NCBI GenBank assembly: GCA_014799685.1
Contig: JAAVHN010000036.1
Span: forward strand, 1 to 34,044
Source: Subdoligranulum sp.
GTDB taxonomy: Bacteria; Bacillota; Clostridia; Oscillospirales; Ruminococcaceae
Reading direction: 5' to 3'
DNA: 34,044 bases
Shown in pieces: positions 8,739-17,116 of the stretch; positions within the stretch are counted from its first letter, which is position 1; each line of letters opens with the position of its first letter. The position numbers were made by a program, and so were the translations under genes. The notes beneath the pieces were generated by a model that was given only the letters and a program-made list of their open reading frames with translations, was not told the DNA's origin and ran no database searches.

Positions 8739-9701
8739 TTATACTTTCAAATGCTTGCGGATGCTGGATGCGCAGCCGATACCGCCGATGGCAATGCCAA
8801 ACAGTTCGAAACCGCCCGCCAGCGGGCCGAGGACATCATAGAATGGCAGCATGCACCGGGTAAACTCGCTCAGCCACAGCGCATTCGGCTGCAGCAGCGC
8901 CTGTTCCAGCCCATAGTACGCGCCGCCCACGATGCCTGTGGCCACAAGCGCCGAAATGGCGCCCACCGTCATGCCCTCCACAAAGAACGGCAGCCGGATA
9001 AACGCGTTCGTCGCGCCGACGAATTTCATGATGTTGATCTCTTTGCGCCGGGCGAACACGGTGAGGCGGATGGTGTTGCTGATGACCACCACGCTCACGA
9101 CGCCCAGCACGATCACCAGCCCCCAGCCGACATAGCTGACGATGCGCCGCAGGTTGACGAGCGTGCTGGAAAGCTCGGTGGGGGAGTTGATGCGGTAAAA
9201 CGCGTTGTAGGTAAGCGCGGTGCCGTCCTCGGCCGGTACGACATAGGCGCCCATCGCCTGAAGCCGCTGTACGGTGTCCGCCATCAGCGAGACATCCTCC
9301 AGCGAAATGCGGAACGAGGCGGGCAGGGGATTCTGATCGTTGCCCTCGCCGGCGTAGTCGTTCATTACATCGCCGTTTTCGCCCAGCCAGCCGCGCATAT
9401 CCTCCACCGCGGCGGCCTTGGAAATATATTCACAGAAGGATACGTTTTGCGCCAGCGGCATCTGGATCTTCAGATTTTCCACCACATCGGCCGGCGCGGC
9501 ATCGTCGATGAAGAATTCGATCTCGTTGAATGTCTCCAGATAATCGACATAGTTGCCGACGTTCACGCTCAGCAGCACGGCCACGCCCGTGATCATCAGG
9601 CAGGCCACCAGCACGCCGATGGAGGCCAGCGTCATCAGGCGGTTCGAAACCATGCTGTGCCAGCCCTGACGCACTAAGTATTTGAAGCTGGACAATCTCA
9701 T
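8739..9701 (-). CDS. ftsX: Cell division protein FtsX
   Basis: Four-TM FtsX architecture, overlaps ftsE stop by 4 nt; ANTIRLTVFARRKEINIMKFVGATNAFIRLPFFVEG. Confidence 0.93.
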   Translation of the reverse strand: MRLSSFKYLVRQGWHSMVSNRLMTLASIGVLVACLMITGVAVLLSVNVGNYVDYLETFNEIEFFIDDAAPADVVENLKIQMPLAQNVSFCEYISKAAAVEDMRGWLGENGDVMNDYAGEGNDQNPLPASFRISLEDVSLMADTVQRLQAMGAYVVPAEDGTALTYNAFYRINSPTELSSTLVNLRRIVSYVGWGLVIVLGVVSVVVISNTIRLTVFARRKEINIMKFVGATNAFIRLPFFVEGMTVGAISALVATGIVGGAYYGLEQALLQPNALWLSEFTRCMLPFYDVLGPLAGGFELFGIAIGGIGCASSIRKHLKV

Positions 9702-10423
9702 AGATACACAGCCTCCCTCCCGTATGGGCCCGCGCCGTCGTCCACCACCTCGCCGTGGTCGATCGTGATCGTGCGCTTTTTAAAGCGCGCGGCCAGATCG
9801 TGCTCGTGCGTAACAACGACGATCGTGGTGCCAAGGCTGTTGATGGCCTGCAAAAGCTCCATGATCTCGACAGAGAGCTCCGGGTCGATGTTGCCGGTCG
9901 GCTCGTCCGCAATGACGATGGGCGGCGAGTGCACCAGCGCTCGGGCCAGCGCAACGCGCTGCTGTTCCCCGCCCGAGAGCTCCTGCGGCAGGCTATGCGC
10001 CTTGCCGGAAAGCCCCACAAGGCTGAGCACGTACGGCACGCGCCGCCTGATCTGCCGCTCGGGAATATTTGTTACGCGCATGGCGAACGCCACGTTCTCG
10101 TAGGCCGTCATCGAGGGGATGAGGCGGAAATCCTGAAACACGACGCCAAGGCCGCGCCGCAGGTACGGGATCTCGCGCTGGCGGATCTTGGAGAGATCGC
10201 GCCCGTTCACAAACACCCGGCCCTCCGTGGCCTTTTCCTCGCGCAGGATCAACTTCAGAAACGTGCTTTTTCCCGCGCCGGAATGGCCCAGCACAAACAC
10301 GAACTCGCCCTTTTGGATGGAAAGGTTCACATCGTGCAGCGCAACGATATCCGCGCTTTTGGATTCCTGCCCGGTATAGATTTTTTTGACGTTCTCAAAA
10401 CGGATCATATCGGTGGTTGGCAT
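9698..10423 (-). CDS. ftsE: Cell division ATP-binding protein FtsE
   Basis: Walker A GHSGAGKST, LSGGEQQR, Walker B VIADEPTG; MIRFENVKKIY start. Confidence 0.95.
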   Translation of the reverse strand: MPTTDMIRFENVKKIYTGQESKSADIVALHDVNLSIQKGEFVFVLGHSGAGKSTFLKLILREEKATEGRVFVNGRDLSKIRQREIPYLRRGLGVVFQDFRLIPSMTAYENVAFAMRVTNIPERQIRRRVPYVLSLVGLSGKAHSLPQELSGGEQQRVALARALVHSPPIVIADEPTGNIDPELSVEIMELLQAINSLGTTIVVVTHEHDLAARFKKRTITIDHGEVVDDGAGPYGREAVYL

Positions 10424-10443
10424 TTTACTCTCCTGTTTGCTGT

Positions 10444-10475
10444 GCCGTGTGCCGGGTGTTTTTCCGGCACACGGC
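10444..10475. other. 12-bp perfect hairpin in the ftsE leader
   Basis: GCCGTGTGCCGG-GTGTTTTT-CCGGCACACGGC, no adjacent T run on either strand. Confidence 0.6.
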
Positions 10476-10514
10476 GCTCGTCAGGCTGCCCCAAAGCCGC
10501 GCGGGGGAGCGTGC

Positions 10515-10562
10515 AAAAAGGCTTTCGCCCCGGCACGGCCCGGCGTTTCTTCGGAACAGCCT
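10515..10562 (-). terminator. Probable terminator of the CdaR-type regulator gene
   Basis: Minus strand AGGCTGTTCCG...CGGGGCGAAAGCCTTTTT. Confidence 0.5.
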
Positions 10563-10570
10563 GCGGTATT

Positions 10571-11656
10571 TTAATATTTTGCGGGCGTGGCGCTGAGGTA
10601 TTTTTTCACCATCAGGGCTACCTTGAACACGATGGCGTCGTCGAATTCGCGCAGATCGAGGCCTGTGAGCTTTTTGATTTTTTCCAGCCGGTACACAAGG
10701 GTATTGCGGTGCACGAAAAGGCCGCGGCTCGTTTCGGATACATTCAGGTTGTTTTCGAAAAAGCGCTGGATGGTGAACAGCGTTTCGGCGTCGAGGCTTT
10801 CGATGCCGCCCTGCTTGAACACCTCTTTCAAAAACATTTCGCACAGCGTGGTGGGCAGCTGATAGATCAGGCGCGCGATGCCCAGATGGTCGTAGCTGAC
10901 GATGGATTGCTCGGTGTCGAACACCTTGCCCACCTCCATCGCAATCTGCGCCTCTTTGAAGCTCTGCGCAAGATCCTTCACGTTGCCAATCGGCGTGCCG
11001 ATGCCCACGACGGATTTGATATAGTGCTCGCCGCTGAGCGTGTCCACAATACTGGCGGCCAACTTTTCGATATCGTGCTGGTCGATGCCGCGCCGGATCT
11101 CTTTCACAAGCACGGTGTCGCTCTCGCTGATGTTGAACACAAAATCCTTCTGCTTATCCGGGAACAGGCCGCTGACGACATCATAGGCCGAGATATCCGT
11201 GCCGGACGTAACGCGGATGAGCAGCACCACGCGGGATACGTCGGTGGCAAAGTGCATCTCGCGCGCCTTGGCGTAGATATCGCCGGGCAGGATGTTATCA
11301 AGCACCACGTTCTTGATGAAATTCACCTTGTCGAATTTCTCGTCGTGGTACTGCTTGATGCTTTGCAGGCTGATGGCAAGCAGCCCCGCGTAGCGTGCGG
11401 CGGCCTCGTCCGTGCCCTCCACCATCACCGCATAGTCGTTGTGCTTGTTGGCGCTGAACAGGAAAAACGTGAAATCACCCTGCACGAACGCCTCGTCCGC
11501 AGTGACGTGTTCTCCCACAACGCCCTCGCGCAGTTCGCCCACACGGTTCAGGTCGGAACAGGCGATCACGACGCCTGCCTCGTCCACAACGCCAATCGTG
11601 CGGTCGATCGCCTCTTTCATCTGATAGACAACGCCCTGAAACACTCTGTTGGCCAT
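10571..11656 (-). CDS. CdaR/PucR-type transcriptional regulator with C-terminal HTH
   Basis: C-terminal FFENNLNVSETSRGLFVHRNTLVYRLEKIKKLTGLDLREFDDAIVFKVALMV; start set to ATG 11656 (MANRVFQ). Confidence 0.85.
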   Translation of the reverse strand: MANRVFQGVVYQMKEAIDRTIGVVDEAGVVIACSDLNRVGELREGVVGEHVTADEAFVQGDFTFFLFSANKHNDYAVMVEGTDEAAARYAGLLAISLQSIKQYHDEKFDKVNFIKNVVLDNILPGDIYAKAREMHFATDVSRVVLLIRVTSGTDISAYDVVSGLFPDKQKDFVFNISESDTVLVKEIRRGIDQHDIEKLAASIVDTLSGEHYIKSVVGIGTPIGNVKDLAQSFKEAQIAMEVGKVFDTEQSIVSYDHLGIARLIYQLPTTLCEMFLKEVFKQGGIESLDAETLFTIQRFFENNLNVSETSRGLFVHRNTLVYRLEKIKKLTGLDLREFDDAIVFKVALMVKKYLSATPAKY

Positions 11657-11701
11657 AATACCCTTTTCCCTTCTGCGCGGTGCGCGATCCTCCACCGAAT
11701 C

Positions 11702-11765
11702 GTGAATTTAAACAATTCACCGTCGTGTTCCTCTCTATTTTACACAATACTTCCGGCCAATGCAA
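11702..11765 (-). promoter_or_regulatory. Promoter of the regulator gene plus 7-bp inverted repeat in its leader
   Basis: Minus strand TTGCAT-17 nt-TAAAAT (11765..11737); GTGAATT-TAAAC-AATTCAC at 11702-11720. Confidence 0.5.
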
Positions 11766-12056
11766 CATATTTTCACAAAAAAAGTATGGATTTATTGTAT
11801 AAATTGGGAAACGGTGGCCGAAATGCACATTTTTGGCATATTTTGCGGCCGGAAAACGGAAAATTTCCGGTAAAAAAGGGGAAAATCGAGCGCCTTGCGT
11901 ACTTTTGTCCGAAGCGGTTCCGGCCTGCGCGGGGCCCGGCACTGCCGCGCCGGTGCATTGCAGTGCCGCTGTTTGCTCCGGAGGCTGCCGGAAGAAAGCC
12001 CGCCGGCGCAAAGCACAGGCGCCGCGCCGCAATTTTTCTTCGCTTTGATGCGCAGC

Positions 12057-12779
12057 CTATTCGCAGCCGGCAGCTTGATGCTGCGTGATCTGCGCCACTT
12101 CTCCGGGCGAAAGCGCGCGAAAGCCGCCCGGGCCGAGCGTTTCATCCAGCTGCAGCCCGCCGATGGCCGTGCGGCGCAGCTCGTTCACGCCTGCGCCGTA
12201 TACGCCGAACATCCGCTTGATCTGGTGATACACGCCCTGCTGCAGCACCACGCGCGCGCTGCACGGGCCTTCCGCCCCCGGGCCGAGCGCTGCCGGCTGC
12301 ATCACGCTGCCGTCCGCAAGCCGCACGCCCGCGGCAAAGCCCGCGATCATCTCCGCCGTCAGGGGCGTATCGAGCAGCACCGCGTAGGTTTTGGGCACAT
12401 GGCGCTTCGGGGCAAGAATGTCGTGCGCAAACGCGCCGTCGTCCGTGATGAGCACAAAGCCCGTGCTGGACTTGTCCAATCTGCCGGCGGGGAACAGGCT
12501 GCGGCGGGGCCAGCTGCCGCGCACCAAATCGACCACCGTCACATCGCTTTTGTCCGCCGAGGCGCTCACCACGCCCCTGGGCTTATCCAGCATGATGTAA
12601 ACGAACTCCTGCGCGCGCAGCGGCGTGCCGTTCAGCGTGACGGCAGCGGTATCGTCCACCTGTGCGTCCGCCGCGCGGCAGACCGCACCGTTCACGCACA
12701 CCGCGCCGCGCCGGATGGCCGCACGCGCGTTTGAACGGCTTTGCTGCGCGGCCTGTGCCACCAGCTTATCCAACCGCAT
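12057..12779 (-). CDS. RsuA/RluB-family pseudouridine synthase
   Basis: S4 domain MRLDKLVAQAAQQSRSNARAAIRRGAVCVNG; MLDKPRGVV; GRLDKSSTGFVLITDDG; HQIKRMF. An in-frame extension to TTG 12860 is possible. Confidence 0.92.
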   Translation of the reverse strand: MRLDKLVAQAAQQSRSNARAAIRRGAVCVNGAVCRAADAQVDDTAAVTLNGTPLRAQEFVYIMLDKPRGVVSASADKSDVTVVDLVRGSWPRRSLFPAGRLDKSSTGFVLITDDGAFAHDILAPKRHVPKTYAVLLDTPLTAEMIAGFAAGVRLADGSVMQPAALGPGAEGPCSARVVLQQGVYHQIKRMFGVYGAGVNELRRTAIGGLQLDETLGPGGFRALSPGEVAQITQHQAAGCE

Positions 12780-12896
12780 GCCGATCCCCCCGCCTCTGGC
12801 GTTTCTTTGCAGCCTTTTCGCATGGCCGCCGCTGCCGCTCCGTTTTGCCCGCTTTGTCAATCTTGCCGGACCTGCCGGTGTTGCCGGTTCTGTCAG

Positions 12897-12968
12897 CTTT
12901 GCCGGTCCATCCTGTCCTGCCGGCTTTGCCGGTTCATCCTGTTCTGCTGGCTTTGCCGGTTTCGCCTG
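12897..12968. repeat. 27-bp tandem repeat (2 full copies plus a partial), in frame with the RsuA-family gene
   Basis: CTTTGCCGGTCCATCCTGTCCTGCCGG / CTTTGCCGGTTCATCCTGTTCTGCTGG / CTTTGCCGGTTTCGCCTG. Confidence 0.8.
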
Positions 12969-13167
12969 ATATAAAATCAGTATAGCACATTTTTGACCGT
13001 TTGAACATCCCTTTCATGGACAAAGCATGCGCGCAAAGCATCCGGCGGGTGCTTTTGAGCGTTTTTGCGTGTTTTGTGGGTGCCTTTGGAGTGCTTTTGG
13101 GGGATGCTTGGGGGATGCCGCACCCTCACGGGGCAGGGCCCATAAGGGTGCGGGTGGTTTGTCTGCG

Positions 13168-13887
13168 TCAATCGGTGGGGAAGCCGTTCGGATCCATCGC
13201 GAGCCCGGCGTCAGCTTCTGCCGGCACGGCGCCGGCATCCACGGGCGTATCCAGGGATGCCGCCACAGGGGCGGCGTCGGTGTCGGCCTCGGGCACGGCG
13301 TTCGGATCGGTCAGCGCACTTGCGTCCGGTGCAGGCACATCCGCACCAAAGCCGATGTTTGCGGCGATCTCCTCATCTGTCAGCGCAAGAGGTGCGTTTG
13401 TGGCGGTGGCCGCCTGCAGCGGCAGTACCTCGCCCGAGGGTTTTTGCAGGATATATGCGCCGCGCGGTTCGTTTTTATACACCAGTACCACACCGTAGGA
13501 TTTTTCTGTCTCGGTGGTGCGCGCGGGGATCAGCACCACCCATTTATCCACCTTTTTGTTCTTTACGCGGGAGAGGTCCAGCCCGCTTTCTTTGATCACC
13601 TCGTTGAACGCCTTGAAGCTGTCGTCCCACTTGCGCGGCACCGTGACGGTGCTCACCTCGGCGGTGGTGGGGTCAACCTCGATGCCAAACCCCTGGAAGA
13701 ACGACACCACATCCTGCGCGCCGGTGATCTCCTGCTTCAGCGGACTGCTTTGCGCTGCCGCGGTGACGGCGCTGTCCTCATTCCGGAAAGCGCCCACCGC
13801 AAACGCAGCGCCTGCCAGCGCTACACCGCAAATGGCCACAGCGGCCAGTCTGCGCAGGCCGCCCTTGCGCAATGTACACACAAACAT
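13168..13887 (-). CDS. DUF4830-like membrane-anchored or secreted protein
   Basis: N-terminal TM; FFQGFGIEVDPTTAEVSTVTVPRKWDDSFKAFNEVIKESGLDLSRVKNKKVDKWVV; strong RBS AAGGAGGG. Confidence 0.7.
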   Translation of the reverse strand: MFVCTLRKGGLRRLAAVAICGVALAGAAFAVGAFRNEDSAVTAAAQSSPLKQEITGAQDVVSFFQGFGIEVDPTTAEVSTVTVPRKWDDSFKAFNEVIKESGLDLSRVKNKKVDKWVVLIPARTTETEKSYGVVLVYKNEPRGAYILQKPSGEVLPLQAATATNAPLALTDEEIAANIGFGADVPAPDASALTDPNAVPEADTDAAPVAASLDTPVDAGAVPAEADAGLAMDPNGFPTD

Positions 13888-14181
13888 TGAACATTTCCCT
13901 CCTTATCAAGCCGCCGCGATCAACGTGCCCCGGCAAGAGCCCTGCCCGGCGGGGCGCTTTGATGAAAAGCGGCTTGGAATGCACGCGTCCGGGCGGCATG
14001 CGTCCGGGCGGTCTTTGCTGCATCTATATGAAAAACATGTTTTTTTTAGAAGCGGTACCAATGCCCGAAATGCATATCCTGGCGGCTGCATGGAAGGGCT
14101 TCCTGAAAGCGTGCGGCTTCAAAGCACAGCGCCGGAGCGGATCTTTTTTGCACGCCTTTTGCGTGCCGCTCCGTATCATAC

Positions 14182-14210
14182 TTGACAAATACGCCAAAGA
14201 CAGGCATAGT
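14182..14210 (+). promoter_or_regulatory. Putative coaX promoter
   Basis: TTGACA-17 nt-CATAGT, about 235 nt upstream of the coaX ATG. Confidence 0.45.
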
Positions 14211-14445
14211 TAAAGAAAGACCCTCGGGCAAATGCCTTGTGTTTCGCGTTCTCTTTGCACTGCCGCGCGGCGGCCGGCAGTATAAAAATACGGCAAAAGA
14301 CGTGATATTTTTCCCTGATTCGGTACTGTATTGACGGGAGTAAAATTCTGAGGAGCGCACAGGCGGTTTTTTGGGGGATATATCACGCCGGCAATACAAA
14401 ACCGAATGGGGATATATTTTTTCGAAATGGAAAGGGTGCTTTCGC

Positions 14446-15222
14446 ATGATCCTGACAGTTGACATCGGCAATACCAATATTGTTTTGGGCGGCTATGAAG
14501 ACGGCGTGCTCGCGTTCAGCACGCGCATTTCCACAGATAAAAGCTTAGAGGCCGATCAGTACGCGCTGGAGCTCTCGGGTATCCTGCGCCTTTACAAGGT
14601 CTCGGCCGAGCGCATTGAGGGCGCCATCCTTTCCAGCGTGGTGCCGCAGATCACCGATACCGTCGCGCGGGCGCTGCGCCTGTTTGCGGGCGTGGAGCCG
14701 CTGCGCCTTGCCCAGAGCCTGCCCACGGGCGTGACGGTGCAGATTGACAACCCCGCCGAGCTGGGCGCGGACCTGCTGGCCGGCGCCATCGCGGCAAAGG
14801 CGGCGTACCCGCTGCCCGCCATTGTCATCGACATGGGCACGGCCACCAAGCTGACGGCTGTGGACGCAGACGGCGTGGTGCAGGGCGTGAGCATCATGCC
14901 GGGGCTGTTCATCAGCTTGAACGCGCTGGTCAGCGGCGCAAGCCAGCTGGGCGGCATCGCCACCGAAGCGCCGCGCCGCGCCATCGGCAAAAATACGGTG
15001 GAGAGCATGCAGAGCGGCGTCGTGTTCGGCGCGGCCGGCATGCTGGACGGCATGATCGAGCGCTTTGAGGCGGAGCTTGGCCCCGTAAAGACCGTCGTCG
15101 CCACGGGCGGCGCGGCGGGCTGCGTGGTGCCGCACTGCAAGCGGCCAATCACCCATGTGCCCACGCTCATTCTGGACGGGCTGTACGAGGTGTACCGCCG
15201 GAGTGCTGCGGCGGAAGAGTAA
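14446..15222 (+). CDS. coaX: Type III pantothenate kinase
   Basis: MILTVDIGNTNIVLGGYEDG; ELGADLLAGAIAA; IVIDMGTATKLTAVD; VVATGGAAG. Confidence 0.95.
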   Translation: MILTVDIGNTNIVLGGYEDGVLAFSTRISTDKSLEADQYALELSGILRLYKVSAERIEGAILSSVVPQITDTVARALRLFAGVEPLRLAQSLPTGVTVQIDNPAELGADLLAGAIAAKAAYPLPAIVIDMGTATKLTAVDADGVVQGVSIMPGLFISLNALVSGASQLGGIATEAPRRAIGKNTVESMQSGVVFGAAGMLDGMIERFEAELGPVKTVVATGGAAGCVVPHCKRPITHVPTLILDGLYEVYRRSAAAEE

Positions 15223-15238
15223 GGGAACCTCTGAGCCG

Positions 15239-15567
15239 ATCGCGGTGGATGAAGGGAGCGTTTTTCTGCGCATCGGAGGCCAAAAAGAAGAGGATCCGAA
15301 CCGCCTTCCCTGCATCCCGTATCAGGCGCTGTGGGACCGCCTCCCTGCCGGAAAGTTCCGGCGCTTCGATGCGGTTTGCAACCTGATCGAGCGGCTGACG
15401 CATGAGGAGATGATCGCGCTGCTGGACCCGGGAGCATGAAGCAGGCGGGGTATGCGGAAAACGATACGCGGTTCTGCTGTTGAAATTCCGGAAGAAGCAG
15501 CGGCGTATTTTCTGAAAGTGATCGAAACCGTTCGCACGGAAGAACTGCAGATGGAGACAGAGGGTTG
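15239..15567 (+). pseudogene. Possible remnant coding segments between coaX and the DKNYY gene
   Basis: Frame reading EPIAVDEGSVFLRIGGQKEEDPNRLPCIPYQALWDRLPAGKFRRFDAVCNLIERLTHEEMIALLDPGA, then a 38-aa ORF MRKTIRGSAVEIPEEAAAYFLKVIETVRTEELQMETEG, with no clear full-length start. Confidence 0.3.
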
Positions 15568-15572
15568 ATACA

Positions 15573-16280
15573 ATGGGATATGCGCGTATTTTGAAAGATA
15601 AAAATGGCAGACTATCCGGCTACCGCGAGTGCGACGGTGAAGTTGCTTTTATGCCGCAGCAACAATCATATGAAAATATTTTCCGCCGTGTCAAAATTGA
15701 TCTTGATACAATGGAAATTCTCAACCATGATTTTATAAAGGACAAGGAGCGTGTTTATCGAAAAGGTGTTCTGCTGCGAGGCGTTACGCCAGAGGGTTTT
15801 CGTGTCTGCAATGGAGTTTATATCGGAAATCATCAGGTGATTTATACGCCTTATGGTGATGCTAAAATTGCCCATCCTGCATCTTTTGAGACATTGGATG
15901 ATGGGATGCCGCATGATAGAATATTTCCGTATAGTTATGGCAGGGATGAAGAATTTGTATATTTTTTTACAGGCTCCACTGATACCAAACATGCAGTAAG
16001 ATTAAAGGCGTGTCATGATCCCCGAACCTTTTCTGTCCTGTTGGAGCAGTTTGCAAAAGATGATAAGCATGTATATTCTCAGGATCAGATTTTGAAAAAA
16101 GCAGATCCTGCTACTTTTGAAGTATTAAAAAATTATTACGCCCGTGATGATAAACATGTATTTTTTGTAAACAGAATGATAGAGGCCGATGTAAAGACTT
16201 TTATCGTGCTGGAAGATGGATACGCAAAAGATCATCTTCACTTGTTCTGCCGGGGAAGTATTGTAAAGGAGCGATTATAA
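15573..16280 (+). CDS. DKNYY-repeat family protein
   Basis: Repeats FIKDKERVYRKGVLL, FAKDDKHVYSQDQILKKADPATFEVL, YARDDKHVFFVNRMIEADVKTFIVL, YAKDHLHLFCRG; AT-richer than its surroundings. Confidence 0.75.
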   Translation: MGYARILKDKNGRLSGYRECDGEVAFMPQQQSYENIFRRVKIDLDTMEILNHDFIKDKERVYRKGVLLRGVTPEGFRVCNGVYIGNHQVIYTPYGDAKIAHPASFETLDDGMPHDRIFPYSYGRDEEFVYFFTGSTDTKHAVRLKACHDPRTFSVLLEQFAKDDKHVYSQDQILKKADPATFEVLKNYYARDDKHVFFVNRMIEADVKTFIVLEDGYAKDHLHLFCRGSIVKERL

Positions 16281-16384
16281 AACTGTTTACGGAAACATAG
16301 AACCCAGCCGCCAATGGAAACGGCATATAAAGAATGTTGGATGGGCGGCTGTGTATGAACGCGCTCTGAATGAAAACGTACGCC

Positions 16385-16426
16385 AAACAGCGGTTTTGAA
16401 ACAACGGATTTCAAGACCGCCGTTTT
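16385..16426 (+). terminator. Rho-independent terminator
   Basis: AAACAGCGGTTTTGAAA-CAACGGA-TTTCAAGACCGCCGTTTT (one mismatched position) then TCTT. Confidence 0.7.
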
Positions 16427-16467
16427 CTTATGACGCGGCGGCAAGAATTTTTTTCAGCAGGAGGGAC

Positions 16468-16523
16468 TTGACAAGGTAGGTTAGTTATGCTAAACTTAAT
16501 CGTAAGTTAGATGAAACTAACCT
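16468..16523 (+). promoter_or_regulatory. Sigma-A promoter embedded in a DtxR/IdeR-box-like dyad
   Basis: TTGACA-17 nt-TAAACT. 46-bp dyad AGGTTAGTT...AACTTA-ATCG-TAAGTT...AACTAACCT (16478-16523). Confidence 0.65.
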
Positions 16524-16532
16524 CCGCGCTGC

Positions 16533-16609
16533 CGGATCCCTCTGCATCCACAATCTGTTTTGACAGAACGAGCTTGCTGAAACGGGTTTGAGGCAGAGGA
16601 TCCGTTTTT
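16533..16609 (+). terminator. Terminator-like hairpin between promoter and small ORF (possible attenuator)
   Basis: CGGATCCCTCTGC...GCAGAGGATCCG-TTTTT, 12-bp stem with one bulged C. Confidence 0.5.
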
Positions 16610-16640
16610 CAGAAGAGATAACATCAAAGGAGATGCTTTT

Positions 16641-16820
16641 ATGAACGTTCCCACCATCCTGATCGCGGCATTGATTGCTGTGGTATTTGCGGCCATCGTA
16701 ACAAGCGGCATGCGCAAACGCAAAAGGGGCGGCACAAGCTGCAGCTGCGGCTGTGGCTGTGCAGGCTGCCCCAGCGCCGGGCTGTGCCATCCGCAGGAGC
16801 AGGCCCCGGACAGGGACTGA
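16641..16820 (+). CDS. FeoB-associated Cys-rich membrane protein, 59 aa
   Basis: AAAGGAG RBS; MNVPTILIAALIAVVFAAIVTSGMRKRKRGGTSCSCGCGCAGCPSAGLCHPQEQAPDRD; single TM then Cys cluster. Below the ORF-track length cutoff. Confidence 0.82.
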   Translation: MNVPTILIAALIAVVFAAIVTSGMRKRKRGGTSCSCGCGCAGCPSAGLCHPQEQAPDRD

Positions 16821-17007
16821 TCGCTTCGCGGGAGTTCCTTTTCGGAATGGGACGGCTGTACGCTGCCGCACTCCGGCGCGGCTGATGGCGCAGCACAGAG
16901 ACGCCGGCTTTTCTGCATCGCAGGCTGCCGCTGTTTTTGCGTACCCACGCTGCGCCGCTTGCCCCAAGCCCCGGCAGAATTTGGAAGAAATCAAGAGGAT
17001 TTTTAAG

Positions 17008-17054
17008 AAAAACCGCCTGTTTTCGCACCCAAAACGCGAAATTCGGCGGTTTTT
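17008..17054 (+). terminator. Rho-independent terminator
   Basis: AAAAACCGCC...GGCGGTTTTT. Confidence 0.7.
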
Positions 17055-17087
17055 CCCGTTTTTTGCAAAAATTTTGCGAAAAATGTA

Positions 17088-17116
17088 TTGACAAACGGGG
17101 CCATACACCGTATAGT
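17088..17116 (+). promoter_or_regulatory. potABCD promoter
   Basis: TTGACA-17 nt-TATAGT. Confidence 0.7.

Noticed and set aside
7434-9677. 747-aa plus-strand ORF
   Set aside because: Antisense to the clear M23 and ftsX genes; same high-GC shadow effect.
9755-12088. 777-aa plus-strand ORF
   Set aside because: Antisense to ftsE and the CdaR-type regulator and runs through their intergenic regions; no coherent domain.
12977-13498. Short ORFs on both strands around the repeat-rich spacer
   Set aside because: Generated by G/C-rich direct repeats (TTGGGGGATGC twice); no RBS or recognisable protein.
14028-14055. AAAAACATGTTTTTTTT palindrome as a terminator
   Set aside because: AT-only weak stem without a GC core or an associated gene end.
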